DNA of 64,000 nucleotides, taken from the NCBI RefSeq assembly GCF_014202475.1, contig NZ_JACHGV010000001.1, forward strand, positions 738,186 through 802,185. The letters are read 5' to 3'. Positions within the stretch are counted from its first letter, which is position 1. The number at the start of each line of letters is the position of its first letter. Source of the stretch: Streptomyces paradoxus (lineage in GTDB: Bacteria > Actinomycetota > Actinomycetes > Streptomycetales > Streptomycetaceae). A program made the position numbers and the translations under genes. Below are positions 50,874 to 59,813 of this stretch, in pieces. The notes under the pieces were generated by a model. The model saw only the letters and a list, made by a program, of their open reading frames with translations. It searched no databases and was not told where the DNA came from.

Positions 50874-52946
50874 ATGGCCGTCACCGAAGCACCCCCCGTC
50901 GCCCGTCCGCCGGCGGCCGCGTCCCGGACGGGTGCGGCCGCGGTGACGGCCGGGCTCGTCCTCCTGGTCGCCGCCCTCGCCGTCGTCGACATCACCCAGG
51001 GCACGGCCGACGTCGGACCGGGCCAGGTCCTCAAGGCCCTGACCGGGCAGGCCGATCCGGGCGACGCGTCCGTCGTGATCGCCTCCCGGCTGCCGCGGAT
51101 GACCGCCGGCATCCTGGTCGGCCTCGTCCTCGGCATCGCGGGCGCGGTCCTGCAGGCCGTCAGCCGCAATGTGCTCGCCTCGCCCGACACCCTCGCGGTG
51201 AACGCCGGTTCGTACCTGGCCCTCGGGCTGGTCGGCGCGACCGGCGTCTCGCTGCCCCTGCTCACCTCCTCCGGCGTGGCCTTCGCGGGCGGGCTGGCGG
51301 CCGCCGCCGTCGTCCTCGCCCTGTCCGGCCTCGACACGGGGACCGTGCGGCTGGTCCTCGCCGGTACCGCGCTGGCGCTGGGCCTGAACTCCGTCACCGA
51401 AGGGCTGCTCCTGCTGTTCCCGCAGCAGACGGAGGGCCTGTACCAGTGGAACCAGGGCAGCATCGGCCAGAACGGCTTCGACGGCGTCCTGCAGATGCTG
51501 CCCGTCGCCCTGGTGGGACTCGCCGGGCTGCTGCTGGTCGCCCGCCGGGTCGACGCGCTCGCCCTCGGGGACGACGCGGCGCGCGGTCTCGGCGTCCCCG
51601 TGCGGGCCACCCGGGTCACGGTGGTGGTCCTGGCGGCGCTGCTGTCCGCCGCGGCCGTCACGCTCGCCGGGCCCATCGGCTTCGTCGGCCTGTGCGCCCC
51701 GGCGCTGGTCCGCCCGCTCGCCCGCCGGTTCCGGGGCTTCGTCCGCGCCCGGGCGGCCCTGCCCGTGGCCGGTCTGGCCGGTGCCGCGCTGGTGCTCGGG
51801 TCGGACGTACTGCTGCGGTCCCTCGTCCCGGCGGACACGGCGGTCGCCGTCCCGACGGGCATCGTCACCAGCCTGGTCGGTGCCGTCTTCCTCGTGGGTA
51901 CGGCCCTGCGCCTCAAGGACACCGTCGGGGCCGACGCGCCGGACCGGCTGCGCATCCCGAGCCGGACGGCGTTCCTCGTCACCGTGGGCGCACTCGCCGC
52001 GGCGGTCGTCGGCATCACGGTGGCAGGCGTCCTGCTGGGCGACAGCAAGCTCCTGCTCGGCGATGTCGCCAACTGGGTGCAGGGGCGGGCCGGGCAGACC
52101 GTCTCGTTCGTCCTGGACACCCGTGTGCCGAGGGTGCTCGCGGCGCTGTGCGCGGGCGCGGCGCTCGCCCTGGCCGGCACGCTGGTACAGGCCGTGACCC
52201 GCAACCCGCTGGCGGAGCCCGGTGTGCTGGGCGTCTCCGGCGGTGCCGCGCTGGGCGCCGTCCTGCTCGTCACCACCGTGCCCACGGCCGGTTCCTGGGG
52301 GGTCGCGGGCGCGGCGTTCGGGGGCGCGGCGCTGGCCTCGGCCATCGTCTTCGGGCTGTCCGCCCGGGGCGGTTACCGGCACAACCGGCTGGTCCTCGTC
52401 GGCATCGGCATGGCGGCCGGTTCCACGGCCCTGATCAGCCTGCTCATCGTGCTCACCGACCCGTTCAACGCCACCAAGGCGCTGACCTGGCTGTCCGGTT
52501 CCACCTACGGGCGGACCACGGCCGACGTCCTGCCCGTCGCGCTCGTCCTGGCGCTGGGCCTGGCCGTCGCCTTCGCCCGGCGCACCGAGCTGGACCTCGT
52601 GTCCCTGGACGAGGACACCCCGCGGCTGCTCGGTCTCGAACTGCCGCGGGCCAGGCTGGGCTTCCTGGTGACGGGTGTGCTGCTCGCCGCGACGGCCGTC
52701 GCCTCGGCCGGCACGATCGGCTTCGTGGGTCTGGTGGCGCCGCACGCGGCGCGTGCCCTCGTGGGCCGGCGGCACGGGCGGGTCCTACCGGTCGCCGTCC
52801 TGCTCGGCGCGGCGCTGGTCTGCACGGCCGACCTGATCGGCCGAACCGTCATCGCCCCGGCCCAGCTGGGCGCCGGCCTGATGACGGCGGTGATCGGCAC
52901 GCCGTACTTCCTGCACCTGCTGGTCCGCGGCCGAAAAGCGGCATGA
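50874..52946 (+). CDS. FecCD-family iron-siderophore permease, double-length fusion
   Basis: A 690-residue permease made of two tandem FecCD modules (about 1-345 and 355-690), as in FhuB. Each module has the PRMTAGILVGLVLGIAGAVLQ and PRVLAALCAGAALALAGTLV type entry and a GxIxFVGLxAP segment (GPIGFVGLCAP and GTIGFVGLVAPHA) that couples to the ATPase. About 18-20 transmembrane helices are expected. It needs a substrate-binding protein and an ATPase; the former is the truncated gene just upstream and the latter is not in the window. With the promoter broken, expression is uncertain. The reading frame shows no lesion. Confidence 0.92.
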   Translation: MAVTEAPPVARPPAAASRTGAAAVTAGLVLLVAALAVVDITQGTADVGPGQVLKALTGQADPGDASVVIASRLPRMTAGILVGLVLGIAGAVLQAVSRNVLASPDTLAVNAGSYLALGLVGATGVSLPLLTSSGVAFAGGLAAAAVVLALSGLDTGTVRLVLAGTALALGLNSVTEGLLLLFPQQTEGLYQWNQGSIGQNGFDGVLQMLPVALVGLAGLLLVARRVDALALGDDAARGLGVPVRATRVTVVVLAALLSAAAVTLAGPIGFVGLCAPALVRPLARRFRGFVRARAALPVAGLAGAALVLGSDVLLRSLVPADTAVAVPTGIVTSLVGAVFLVGTALRLKDTVGADAPDRLRIPSRTAFLVTVGALAAAVVGITVAGVLLGDSKLLLGDVANWVQGRAGQTVSFVLDTRVPRVLAALCAGAALALAGTLVQAVTRNPLAEPGVLGVSGGAALGAVLLVTTVPTAGSWGVAGAAFGGAALASAIVFGLSARGGYRHNRLVLVGIGMAAGSTALISLLIVLTDPFNATKALTWLSGSTYGRTTADVLPVALVLALGLAVAFARRTELDLVSLDEDTPRLLGLELPRARLGFLVTGVLLAATAVASAGTIGFVGLVAPHAARALVGRRHGRVLPVAVLLGAALVCTADLIGRTVIAPAQLGAGLMTAVIGTPYFLHLLVRGRKAA

Positions 52947-52991
52947 CACCCGAAGGGGGCATCATAGTTAAAGCGCCCCGAAAGTGTCTGT

Positions 52992-53005
52992 TGTACGGAT
53001 GTACA
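52992..53005. promoter_or_regulatory. TGTAC palindrome upstream of the APC permease gene
   Basis: TGTACGGATGTACA is a perfect inverted repeat (TGTAC-N4-GTACA), nested in a looser TTGT/ACAA pair, 20 bp before the permease ATG. It overlaps the expected promoter or start of transcription and resembles operators of GntR- or LacI-type repressors. No regulator gene is adjacent. Confidence 0.45.
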
Positions 53006-53025
53006 CACAACGGGAGCGAGGGAGC

Positions 53026-54525
53026 ATGGCCAAGGACATCACGGCCCCGGGCCCGCCCCCGGAGGCGAGCCTGAAGCCCAATGCGATCGGGTTCCTCGAC
53101 GCCCTGGTCATCGGGCTCAACGCGACCTCCCCCGCGTACTCCGTGGCGGCGGTCATCGGACCGATCGTGGCGCTGGTGGGCATCTACGCCCCCGGGGTGA
53201 TGCTCGCGTCGTTCGTGCCCATGCTGCTGATCGCGTCGGCGTTCTACTACCTCAACAAGGTCGACCAGGACTGCGGCACGACGTTCTCCTGGGTCACCCG
53301 GGCCATGGGGCCGTGGGCGGGCTGGCTGGGCGGCTGGGCCATCGCCATGACGGGCGTCCTGGTGGTCGGGTCGCTCGCGGACGTCGCCGTGACGTTCTTC
53401 CTGCTCGCCGTGGGCCTGGACGGCTGGGCCGACAACGACGCGGTGCGCCAGGTGCTGACGGTGCTGCTCATCCTGGTGATGACCGCCGTCTGCGTGATCG
53501 GCACCGAGATCTCGGCCAAGGTGCAGAACGTCCTCATCCTGGCCCAGGTGGCCTGCCTGCTGGCCTTCGCCGTGGTGGCGCTCTACCGCGTCTACGCCGA
53601 CACCGGCACCCTCGACGCCATCGATCCGGAGTTCGGCTGGCTCGATCCGTTCGGGGCCGGCGGGGCGTCACTGACCGCGTCCCTGCTGCTGGGTGTGTTC
53701 ATCTACTGGGGGTGGGAGTCGGCGGTCAACCTCACCGAGGAGGTCGAGAACTCGGCGACCGCCCCGGGCAAGGCGGCCGTCTGGTCGACCGTGCTGCTGC
53801 TGGTGACCTACCTCGCGGTCGCCTTCGCGGTCGTGGCCTACGCGGGAACGGACTACCTCGCCGAGAACGCGGCGGAGGAGGAGTTCATCTTCGCGCTGCT
53901 CGCCGAGGAGACGATGGGCGGCTGGGACTGGGTCGTCCTGCTCGCCGTCTCGACGTCGGCGCTCGCCTCCACGCAGACGACGATCATCCCGGCGTCGCGC
54001 ACGGGCCTGTCCATGGCACGCCGGCACGCGCTGCCGGCGAACTTGGGCCGCATCCACCCGCGGTTCCGCACCCCGGATGTGAGCACGTGGTGGGTCGCGG
54101 GCATCGCCATCGCCTGGTACCTCGTGCTCTACCACCTCAGTGAGAACGCCCTCTTCGACTCCCTCACCGCCCTGTCCCTGCTGATCGCCTTCTACTACGC
54201 GCTCACGGGCCTCGCCTGCGCGGTCTACTACCGCCGCCAGCTGACCCGCAGCGCCCGCAACTTCTTCCTGATCGGCCTCGGCCCGCTGATCGGCGCGGGG
54301 CTGCTGGCGTGGCTGCTGGTGGAATCCGTGGCGGACATGTCCGACCCCGAGAACTCCTACAGCGGCGTCTCGTGGTTCGGGCTCGGTCCCCCGCTCGTCA
54401 TCGGCATCGGCATCGTGGTCACGGGCGTGGTCCTCATGATCGTGTGGCGGCTGCTGGCGCCCGCCTTCTGGTCGGAACACCCGAGCGTGGTCGACCCGGA
54501 CCTCGTCGACGGCAAGGAGTCCTGA
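53026..54525 (+). CDS. APC-superfamily amino acid/polyamine permease
   Basis: A 499-residue transporter with about 12 transmembrane helices. ALVIGLNATSPAYSVAAVIG is the first helix with the unwound substrate site, and VFIYWGWESAVNLTEEVEN is the APC hallmark in TM6. The acidic HPSVVDPDLVDGKES tail is cytoplasmic. The substrate is an amino acid, amine or similar cation; not settled by sequence. The ATG at 53026 has GAGGGAG upstream. The universal stress protein gene begins three bases after its stop, so the two form an operon. Confidence 0.92.
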   Translation: MAKDITAPGPPPEASLKPNAIGFLDALVIGLNATSPAYSVAAVIGPIVALVGIYAPGVMLASFVPMLLIASAFYYLNKVDQDCGTTFSWVTRAMGPWAGWLGGWAIAMTGVLVVGSLADVAVTFFLLAVGLDGWADNDAVRQVLTVLLILVMTAVCVIGTEISAKVQNVLILAQVACLLAFAVVALYRVYADTGTLDAIDPEFGWLDPFGAGGASLTASLLLGVFIYWGWESAVNLTEEVENSATAPGKAAVWSTVLLLVTYLAVAFAVVAYAGTDYLAENAAEEEFIFALLAEETMGGWDWVVLLAVSTSALASTQTTIIPASRTGLSMARRHALPANLGRIHPRFRTPDVSTWWVAGIAIAWYLVLYHLSENALFDSLTALSLLIAFYYALTGLACAVYYRRQLTRSARNFFLIGLGPLIGAGLLAWLLVESVADMSDPENSYSGVSWFGLGPPLVIGIGIVVTGVVLMIVWRLLAPAFWSEHPSVVDPDLVDGKES

Positions 54526-54527
54526 AC

Positions 54528-54944
54528 ATGTCGGTGGTCCTCGGCTACGACGAGTCCCCGGGCGCCCTGAGCGCGCTGCGCGTCGCCATCGAGGTGGCGA
54601 CCGCGTACGACGAACCCCTGGTGATCGTCCACGGCGTCGCCGCCCCCGGCATCACGGGCGAGGAGTACGGCGCTCATCACGAGGCCGTGCGCGAGGCCGG
54701 CAGCACCGCGCTCTCCCACGCCGTCCGGGTGGCCGACGAGGCCGGTGTGCAGACGTCCGTGGAGCTCATCGACGAACGGCCCGCGCAGGCGCTGATCGAG
54801 GCGGCGGCCCGGCACGGCGCCAGGGTCATCGTGGTGGGCACGTGGGGCGAGAGCCCGGTACGGGGCGCGCTGCTCGGCTCCACGCCGCACAAGCTGCTGC
54901 ACCTGTCGACCGTGCCCGTGCTGTGCGTACCGGCCCGGTCATGA
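54528..54944 (+). CDS. Universal stress protein (UspA family)
   Basis: A 138-residue single UspA domain. VVLGYDESPGALSALRVAIE carries the Asp at the N terminus, and VIVVGTWGESPVRGALLGST and VPVLCVPA form the ATP-binding G-2x-G-9x-G(S/T) type region. Transport genes followed by a usp gene are common in actinobacteria, and USPs often modulate the adjacent permease. AAGGAG, nine bases before the ATG, overlaps the permease tail. It ends overlapping the convergent ferredoxin-like gene by six bases. Confidence 0.9.
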   Translation: MSVVLGYDESPGALSALRVAIEVATAYDEPLVIVHGVAAPGITGEEYGAHHEAVREAGSTALSHAVRVADEAGVQTSVELIDERPAQALIEAAARHGARVIVVGTWGESPVRGALLGSTPHKLLHLSTVPVLCVPARS

Positions 54945-55310
54945 GCCGCCCGGGCGGCGTCGCCCGGGCGGCTTGAACACGTACAGGCCGAGGATGTCGG
55001 GCAGGGGCGCGACGCCGGGGCCGCCCTCGCGCACCCAGGAGACGACGTCCTCGGTGGCGGCCGGGTCGTTGACCAGTCCGAGCCACACCGGCCGGGCTCC
55101 GGCGGCCCGGCCCGCCGCCGAGGGCTGGACGACCACGACGTTGGCCTGGTCGCAGACGTCGAGGCAGTCGGAGACGCGCACCGGCGCCGCCTCGCGCAGG
55201 CGCTCGGTCTGGGCGGCGTGATCGACGCCCCTGATCTTGCGGGTGCCGCAGCAGCAGTCGCGGCAGACGACGATGCGGCAGGGAAGCCCTGCGTCCGGCG
55301 TCGCGGACAT
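54939..55310 (-). CDS. Thioredoxin-like [2Fe-2S] ferredoxin-family protein
   Basis: A 123-residue protein of the thioredoxin-like 2Fe-2S ferredoxin group. Cys residues in RIVVCRDCCCGTRK and SDCLDVCDQANVVV provide the cluster ligands, with a typical ANVVVVQPS strand. The CRDCCCGTRK is richer in Cys than usual. GGAGGGAG lies five bases before the ATG (55308-55310), and the gene begins 32 bp after the IucA/IucC gene stop, so it belongs to the siderophore operon. It may supply electrons for siderophore or iron metabolism (for example ferric-siderophore reduction), inferred from context. Confidence 0.85.
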   Translation of the reverse strand: MSATPDAGLPCRIVVCRDCCCGTRKIRGVDHAAQTERLREAAPVRVSDCLDVCDQANVVVVQPSAAGRAAGARPVWLGLVNDPAATEDVVSWVREGGPGVAPLPDILGLYVFKPPGRRRPGGS

Positions 55311-55342
55311 GCCGCTCCCTCCCTCTCTGCGCGTGGTGATGA

Positions 55343-56908
55343 TCATGTCACGCGGGCGCCGGGCCCGGCGGGCCGGGTCCCTTCCCGGAGCGGGTTGGCC
55401 AGGGGCAGGTAGCGGGCGTCGGCGCCGTCCGCGCCCGTCCACCGCAGCAGCAGGTTGGTCTTGGCGGGGAGGGTCGGCGAGCCGAGCAGGGCGGGGATCT
55501 CGGGGAGGTCGTGACGGGCGAGTTCGCGGCGGGCGGCCGGCCAGGGGTCGAACCCGGGGTGCCTGTCCGTGAGGGCGCCGGCGATCTCGGTCAGGTGGTT
55601 GACGACCAGGCAGTACACGAGCCGCTCCCAGCCGGCCTGCCGCGACACGTCCGGCAGCAGTTTCACGCCCTCGGCGTCCCGGTACAGCGCCTGCACCGGG
55701 AGGCCGTCGGCGTCCACGGCGACCAGGGTGTTCTGGAGGTGGGCCTCGATGACTACGCCGTGCTCGGCGAACGCCGTCAGCGCCGGGGGGACGACCTGGG
55801 CCAGGTAAGCCTCCCACCACGCCCCGGGGTCCGGGGCGCGGTCGAGCGGGCTGCCGTCGAAGCCCTCGACCAGGCCGGCGGCCAGCAGCGGGGTCGCGCC
55901 GGGCAGGAGGCGGTCGCCGAAGCCGTCGCGGACGAGGACGGCCAGGGCCTCGAAGGCGAAGTCGGCGGTGCGGTACCCGCGGTCGGCGAGCCAGGCCGGG
56001 GGGCCGTCGGACGTCGCGAAGGCGGCGCACACGGCCGCGTCGGTCCGGCGCAGGGCGAGCAGGTCGTGGCGCCAGAGCCGGCGGATGTCGTTGGTGATGC
56101 GCACGTCCAGGCTGAACTTGAGGAAGAGGTCGTGCCCGGGCGTGTAGAGCGTGCGGATCGCGGCCGTGGGCCAGGTGTCGAAGGCGGTCTCGCCGAGCCG
56201 GATGAGCCTGCCGTCCGCGAAGGCGCCGGCGAGCTCCCCGCTCGCCAGGTCCAGCTGCCAGGGGTGGGCCGGGAGCAGGCGGTAGCCGGGCGGGGCCGTG
56301 CCGAGGGCGTCGAGGGCGGAGGTGTCGCCCTCCTCGACGACGGTGTCCTCGCGTACCCCGAGCAGGGCCATCGGGAAGCGGGCGTACGCCTCGGGCGCGT
56401 ACGGCAGCCAGCCGGCGGCGGGGCCGCCCCCGCGCGCCTTGGGGGCGGGGTGGTGGGTGTGGCCGGTCAGGAGGGACTGCTCGGAGCGCCGGTAGAGGTC
56501 GCCCGGCGGGGTGGCCCGGGCCCGGGCGGCGAGCATGGCGGCCACGGCGTCCCGGCTGTCGAGCATCTCGGCGGGCAGCTCGTGGTTGGACAGCCCGGTG
56601 TGCCGGCGCAGTTCCTCGGCGACGAGCTTGACCAGCTCGGTGTGGCCGAGGCGGTGCCAGCCGCCCGCGACCTCGGCCTCCGGTTCGGCGGGCCGCCGCG
56701 TTCCGCGCACCCGCAGCAGCCGGTCTCCGCCGGGCAGCCGGTAGACGTGACGGCCGCCCTCCCGGCGCACCGGCCGGGCGACCTCCCGCAGCAGGCAGTT
56801 CAGCAGGGGGACGGCGGCATATGCGTCGGCGAGGGCCCCGGTGGCCGGGTCGTCACCGTGGGCCGAGTCGTCGTCGGCGGGCGGGGGCATGAGGTCCACG
56901 CGTTCCAC
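55343..56908 (-). CDS. IucA/IucC-family NIS siderophore synthetase (1)
   Basis: A 521-residue ATP-dependent carboxylate-amine ligase. The IucA/IucC signature is seen as LLTGHTHHPAPKARGG (ATP/substrate loop), RLLPAHPWQLDLA, LFLKFSLDVRITNDIRRL and VVIEAHLQNTLVAV. The FhuF-like C-terminal part (ERLVYCLVVNHLTEI) follows. Such enzymes join citrate or a dicarboxylate to amines or alcohols when making aerobactin, desferrioxamine-type or other siderophores. The Pro of the usual GHPxHP is Thr here (GHTHHP). The GTG start (56906-56908) has AGGGACGA upstream. Operon with the ferredoxin-like gene; divergent from the second synthetase. Confidence 0.93.
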   Translation of the reverse strand: MERVDLMPPPADDDSAHGDDPATGALADAYAAVPLLNCLLREVARPVRREGGRHVYRLPGGDRLLRVRGTRRPAEPEAEVAGGWHRLGHTELVKLVAEELRRHTGLSNHELPAEMLDSRDAVAAMLAARARATPPGDLYRRSEQSLLTGHTHHPAPKARGGGPAAGWLPYAPEAYARFPMALLGVREDTVVEEGDTSALDALGTAPPGYRLLPAHPWQLDLASGELAGAFADGRLIRLGETAFDTWPTAAIRTLYTPGHDLFLKFSLDVRITNDIRRLWRHDLLALRRTDAAVCAAFATSDGPPAWLADRGYRTADFAFEALAVLVRDGFGDRLLPGATPLLAAGLVEGFDGSPLDRAPDPGAWWEAYLAQVVPPALTAFAEHGVVIEAHLQNTLVAVDADGLPVQALYRDAEGVKLLPDVSRQAGWERLVYCLVVNHLTEIAGALTDRHPGFDPWPAARRELARHDLPEIPALLGSPTLPAKTNLLLRWTGADGADARYLPLANPLREGTRPAGPGARVT

Positions 56909-57009
56909 TCGTCCCTACGGTCCTTCCAGCGTTCCGGGCGGAGATGATCAGTATGTCGGTCGTCGCCATTCCGCTGTGACGCCCCTATTCGTACCCGAGG
57001 AGCCCGCCC

Positions 57010-58503
57010 GTGCACCGTCCCCCCTCCGCCGAGGCCGAGGTCGCCGACGAACTGTCCGTCGTACGGCCCGGACTCCTGCCGCGGTACGAGGCCGAACTGC
57101 CCGGTGCCCGGGCGGCCGTGCTGTCCCGGCTGTGGCGCGGTCTCGCCCACGATCCGCTGCCCTGGGTCACCCGCGCCGAGCGGGACCGGGACGGTCTGAC
57201 GCTGTCCCTGTCCGACGGCCGCCGGCTGTGCGGCCCCCGGCCGGATCCCTACGCCACCGGCGCGTACGTCACCGTCGTACGGCTCGACGGGACGGCCTAC
57301 GCGGATCCGGCGCGGCTGATGACGGACCTCGCCGTGCCGCACTCCGCCTCGTTCGCCGTCGAACTCGGGCACAGCGTCGCCTCGTTGGCGCTGTCGAGGG
57401 CGGGGCAGCAGGGCGGCCGGGACGACTGGCCCGACAGCGACTGGGAGTGGGAGCAGCGGATCACCGACGGGCATCCGTTCCATCCGACGTGCCGGTCCCG
57501 GCCCGGATTCTCGGTGGCCGAGCAGCTGGCCTACGGGCCCGAGCACCGGCCGGTCGTGGAGCTGGGCTTGGTGCCGGTACGGGCCGAGGAGTGCCTGGTC
57601 ACGGGCGCGTGGCCGGCGGAGCTGCGGGACGGGGGGCGGGTGGTGCTGCCGGTGCACCCGTGGCAGGCGGCGCATGTGCTGAAGCGGGTGTGCGAGGAGC
57701 GGCGTCCCGCGCATCCGCTGATGTCGCTGCGGACGCTGGCCCTGCCCGGCGGGCCGCATGTGAAGACCTCCCTGAGTGCCCGGCTGACGTCCTCGGTGCG
57801 GGACATCTCCCTGCCGTCGGTGGCCGCGTCCGCGCTGCTGTCGGACTTCGCCGCGACACCGGCGGCGCGCACGGACGGCCTGCTGCACGTCACCCGCACC
57901 CTGGGCGCGGCGGCGGCCGGGTCCCCCGACTTCGCGGCCGTCCTGCGGGAGTCGCCGCAGGCGTACGCGGGCAGCGGCGAGCGGGTCCTGCCGGTGGCGG
58001 CGCTCGCCACCACCGGCCTCCCCCGCTCCCCCGCCTGGCTGGCCGGTTTCGCCCGGCTCGCGCTGACCGCCGGACTGCGGCTGCTGGAGCTGGGCGTGGC
58101 CCTGGAGGCGCACGGCCAGAACCTCCTGGTGGTCCTCTCGGCGGCGGGCGATCCGCTGCGGCTGGTCTACCGTGACCTGGCCGACATCCGTGTCAGTCCG
58201 GCCCGCCTCGCCCGGCACGGCATCACGGTGCCCGAGCTGCCGGCCCGGATGGTCACGGACGACGAACACGTGCTGCGCCGCAAGCTGTTCGGCTCGCTCG
58301 TGGCGGGCGCGCTGGCCGGCACGGCCGGGTCGGGCCCGGCGCTCGGAGCGGCGCTGGAGACGGCCGTACGGGACCTGCCGCGCACCCCCGACCTCGCGGC
58401 ACTGTGCGCGGATCCGCTGCCCGCGAAGGCACTGACGCTGATGCGCCTGTCGCCGCGGACGCCCGGGGACCAGTGGGCGGAACTGCCCAATCCCCTTCGC
58501 TGA
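57010..58503 (+). CDS. IucA/IucC-family NIS siderophore synthetase (2)
   Basis: A 497-residue synthetase. Signature segments: ITDGHPFHPTCRSRPGFS, VVLPVHPWQAAHVL, HVKTSLSARLTSSVRDIS and VALEAHGQNLLVVL, then a helical C-terminal domain with LFGSLVAGALAGTAG. It is distinct from synthetase 1 (different spacing, GHPFHP intact), as in clusters where two NIS enzymes act in sequence on one scaffold. The GTG start has GAGGAG eight bases upstream. It faces synthetase 1 across 101 bp. No iron box could be seen between them, so iron control is not shown. Confidence 0.93.
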   Translation: MHRPPSAEAEVADELSVVRPGLLPRYEAELPGARAAVLSRLWRGLAHDPLPWVTRAERDRDGLTLSLSDGRRLCGPRPDPYATGAYVTVVRLDGTAYADPARLMTDLAVPHSASFAVELGHSVASLALSRAGQQGGRDDWPDSDWEWEQRITDGHPFHPTCRSRPGFSVAEQLAYGPEHRPVVELGLVPVRAEECLVTGAWPAELRDGGRVVLPVHPWQAAHVLKRVCEERRPAHPLMSLRTLALPGGPHVKTSLSARLTSSVRDISLPSVAASALLSDFAATPAARTDGLLHVTRTLGAAAAGSPDFAAVLRESPQAYAGSGERVLPVAALATTGLPRSPAWLAGFARLALTAGLRLLELGVALEAHGQNLLVVLSAAGDPLRLVYRDLADIRVSPARLARHGITVPELPARMVTDDEHVLRRKLFGSLVAGALAGTAGSGPALGAALETAVRDLPRTPDLAALCADPLPAKALTLMRLSPRTPGDQWAELPNPLR

Positions 58504-58547
58504 GACCCGTTTTGGAAGCGGAGCCGGATGATCAATAGGATCCGGCG

Positions 58548-59813
58548 ATGATCACAAGAAAACGGCTGGCGGCAGGGGTCTGTGGCCTGCTCGCCGCGCT
58601 GACGGCCGGGCTCGCCTTCCCGGCCGGAGCGGCCGCCGGTGAACCCACGGGCCAGGGCGCCCCCAAGGTCGACCTCGTCCTCGACGTGAGCGGCTCGATG
58701 CGCGCCCGGGACATCGACGGCCGGTCGCGCATGGCCGCCGCGAAGCAGGCGTTCAACGAGGTGCTCGACGCGACGCCCGAGGAGGTCGAACTCGGCATCC
58801 GCACCCTCGGCGCGAACTACCCCGGGGACGACCGCAAGACGGGCTGCAAGGACACCGCGCAGCTGTACCCCGTCGGCCCGCTGGACCGCACCGAGGCCAA
58901 GACGGCCGTCGCCACCCTCACCCCGACGGGCTGGACGCCGATCGGCCCGGCCCTGCTGAAGGCGGCGGGCGACCTGGACGGCGGCGACGGCTCCAAGCGC
59001 ATCGTGCTGATCAGCGACGGCGAGGACACCTGCGCGCCGCTCGACCCGTGCGAGGTGGCCCGCGAGATCGCGGCCAAGGGCATCGGCCTGACCATCGACA
59101 CCCTGGGCCTGGTCCCGACGGCCAAGCTGAGCCGGCAGTTGAGCTGCATCGCCGAGGCCACCGGCGGCACCTACACCTCGGTCGAGCACCAGGACGAACT
59201 CACCGACCGGGTGAACCAGTTGGTGGACCGGGCGGCCGACCCGGTGGTGACGCCGGTGGCGACCGAGGGGGCGGACCGGTGCGCCGGGGCACCGACGCTG
59301 AAGTCGGGCCTGTACACCGACCGCGAGGAGTTCGGGCAGCAGCGCTTCTACCGGGTGGACGTGCGGCCGGGGCAGGAGCTGCGCGCGTCGGTGAGCGTCG
59401 CCGCGGACCGGGCGGTGAACCCCGGCTACGGTGTGCTGATGCGGGCCGTGACGTCCAAGGGCCGCGAGATCGTGCGCGGCGAGGCGGCGGGCAACGGCCG
59501 TACGGACGTGATCTCGACGGGCCTGCGCTACCCGAAGGCGGAGAGCGACGACGAGGACGCTCCCGCCGAGGCGGTCTGCCTCTCCGTCTCGCACTCCTTC
59601 TCGGCGGCCCCCGGTGTGAAGACCACGCCCGGTCTGCCGCTGGAGCTGACCGTGGACGTGGTGGACGCCCCGAGCCGGGCGGGCGACGTGGCCGCCTTCG
59701 GCCTCGGCCGCGGCTGGTGGCTGCTCGGCGTGCTGATCCTCACCGGCTTCCTCGCCGGTGTCGTCTGGGGCTGGCTGTCGCGCTGGCGGATCGCGGTCTG
59801 GAGGACCAACTGA
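58548..59813 (+). CDS. Secreted, membrane-anchored VWA-domain protein
   Basis: A 421-residue protein. The N-terminal signal peptide (RLAAGVCGLLAALTAGLAFPAGAAA) is followed by a von Willebrand A domain with a MIDAS: LVLDVSGSMRARDIDG, a Thr in LTPTGWTPIG and LISDGEDTCAP. A beta-rich domain (~245-385) precedes the C-terminal helix (WWLLGVLILTGFLAGVVWGW) that anchors it with a short basic tail. It probably binds a ligand or partner outside the cell through the metal site. Its stop overlaps the next ORF start (TGATG), so the partner protein is coupled. Confidence 0.88.
   Translation: MITRKRLAAGVCGLLAALTAGLAFPAGAAAGEPTGQGAPKVDLVLDVSGSMRARDIDGRSRMAAAKQAFNEVLDATPEEVELGIRTLGANYPGDDRKTGCKDTAQLYPVGPLDRTEAKTAVATLTPTGWTPIGPALLKAAGDLDGGDGSKRIVLISDGEDTCAPLDPCEVAREIAAKGIGLTIDTLGLVPTAKLSRQLSCIAEATGGTYTSVEHQDELTDRVNQLVDRAADPVVTPVATEGADRCAGAPTLKSGLYTDREEFGQQRFYRVDVRPGQELRASVSVAADRAVNPGYGVLMRAVTSKGREIVRGEAAGNGRTDVISTGLRYPKAESDDEDAPAEAVCLSVSHSFSAAPGVKTTPGLPLELTVDVVDAPSRAGDVAAFGLGRGWWLLGVLILTGFLAGVVWGWLSRWRIAVWRTN

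Noticed and set aside
50673..52775. 700-codon minus-strand frame opposite the FecCD permease
   Set aside because: The plus-strand permease has full family motifs; the antisense frame is low-complexity Gly/Gln/Arg sequence.
56909..57009. Iron box between the two NIS synthetases
   Set aside because: No TTAGGTTAGGC-like sequence on either strand in this gap.
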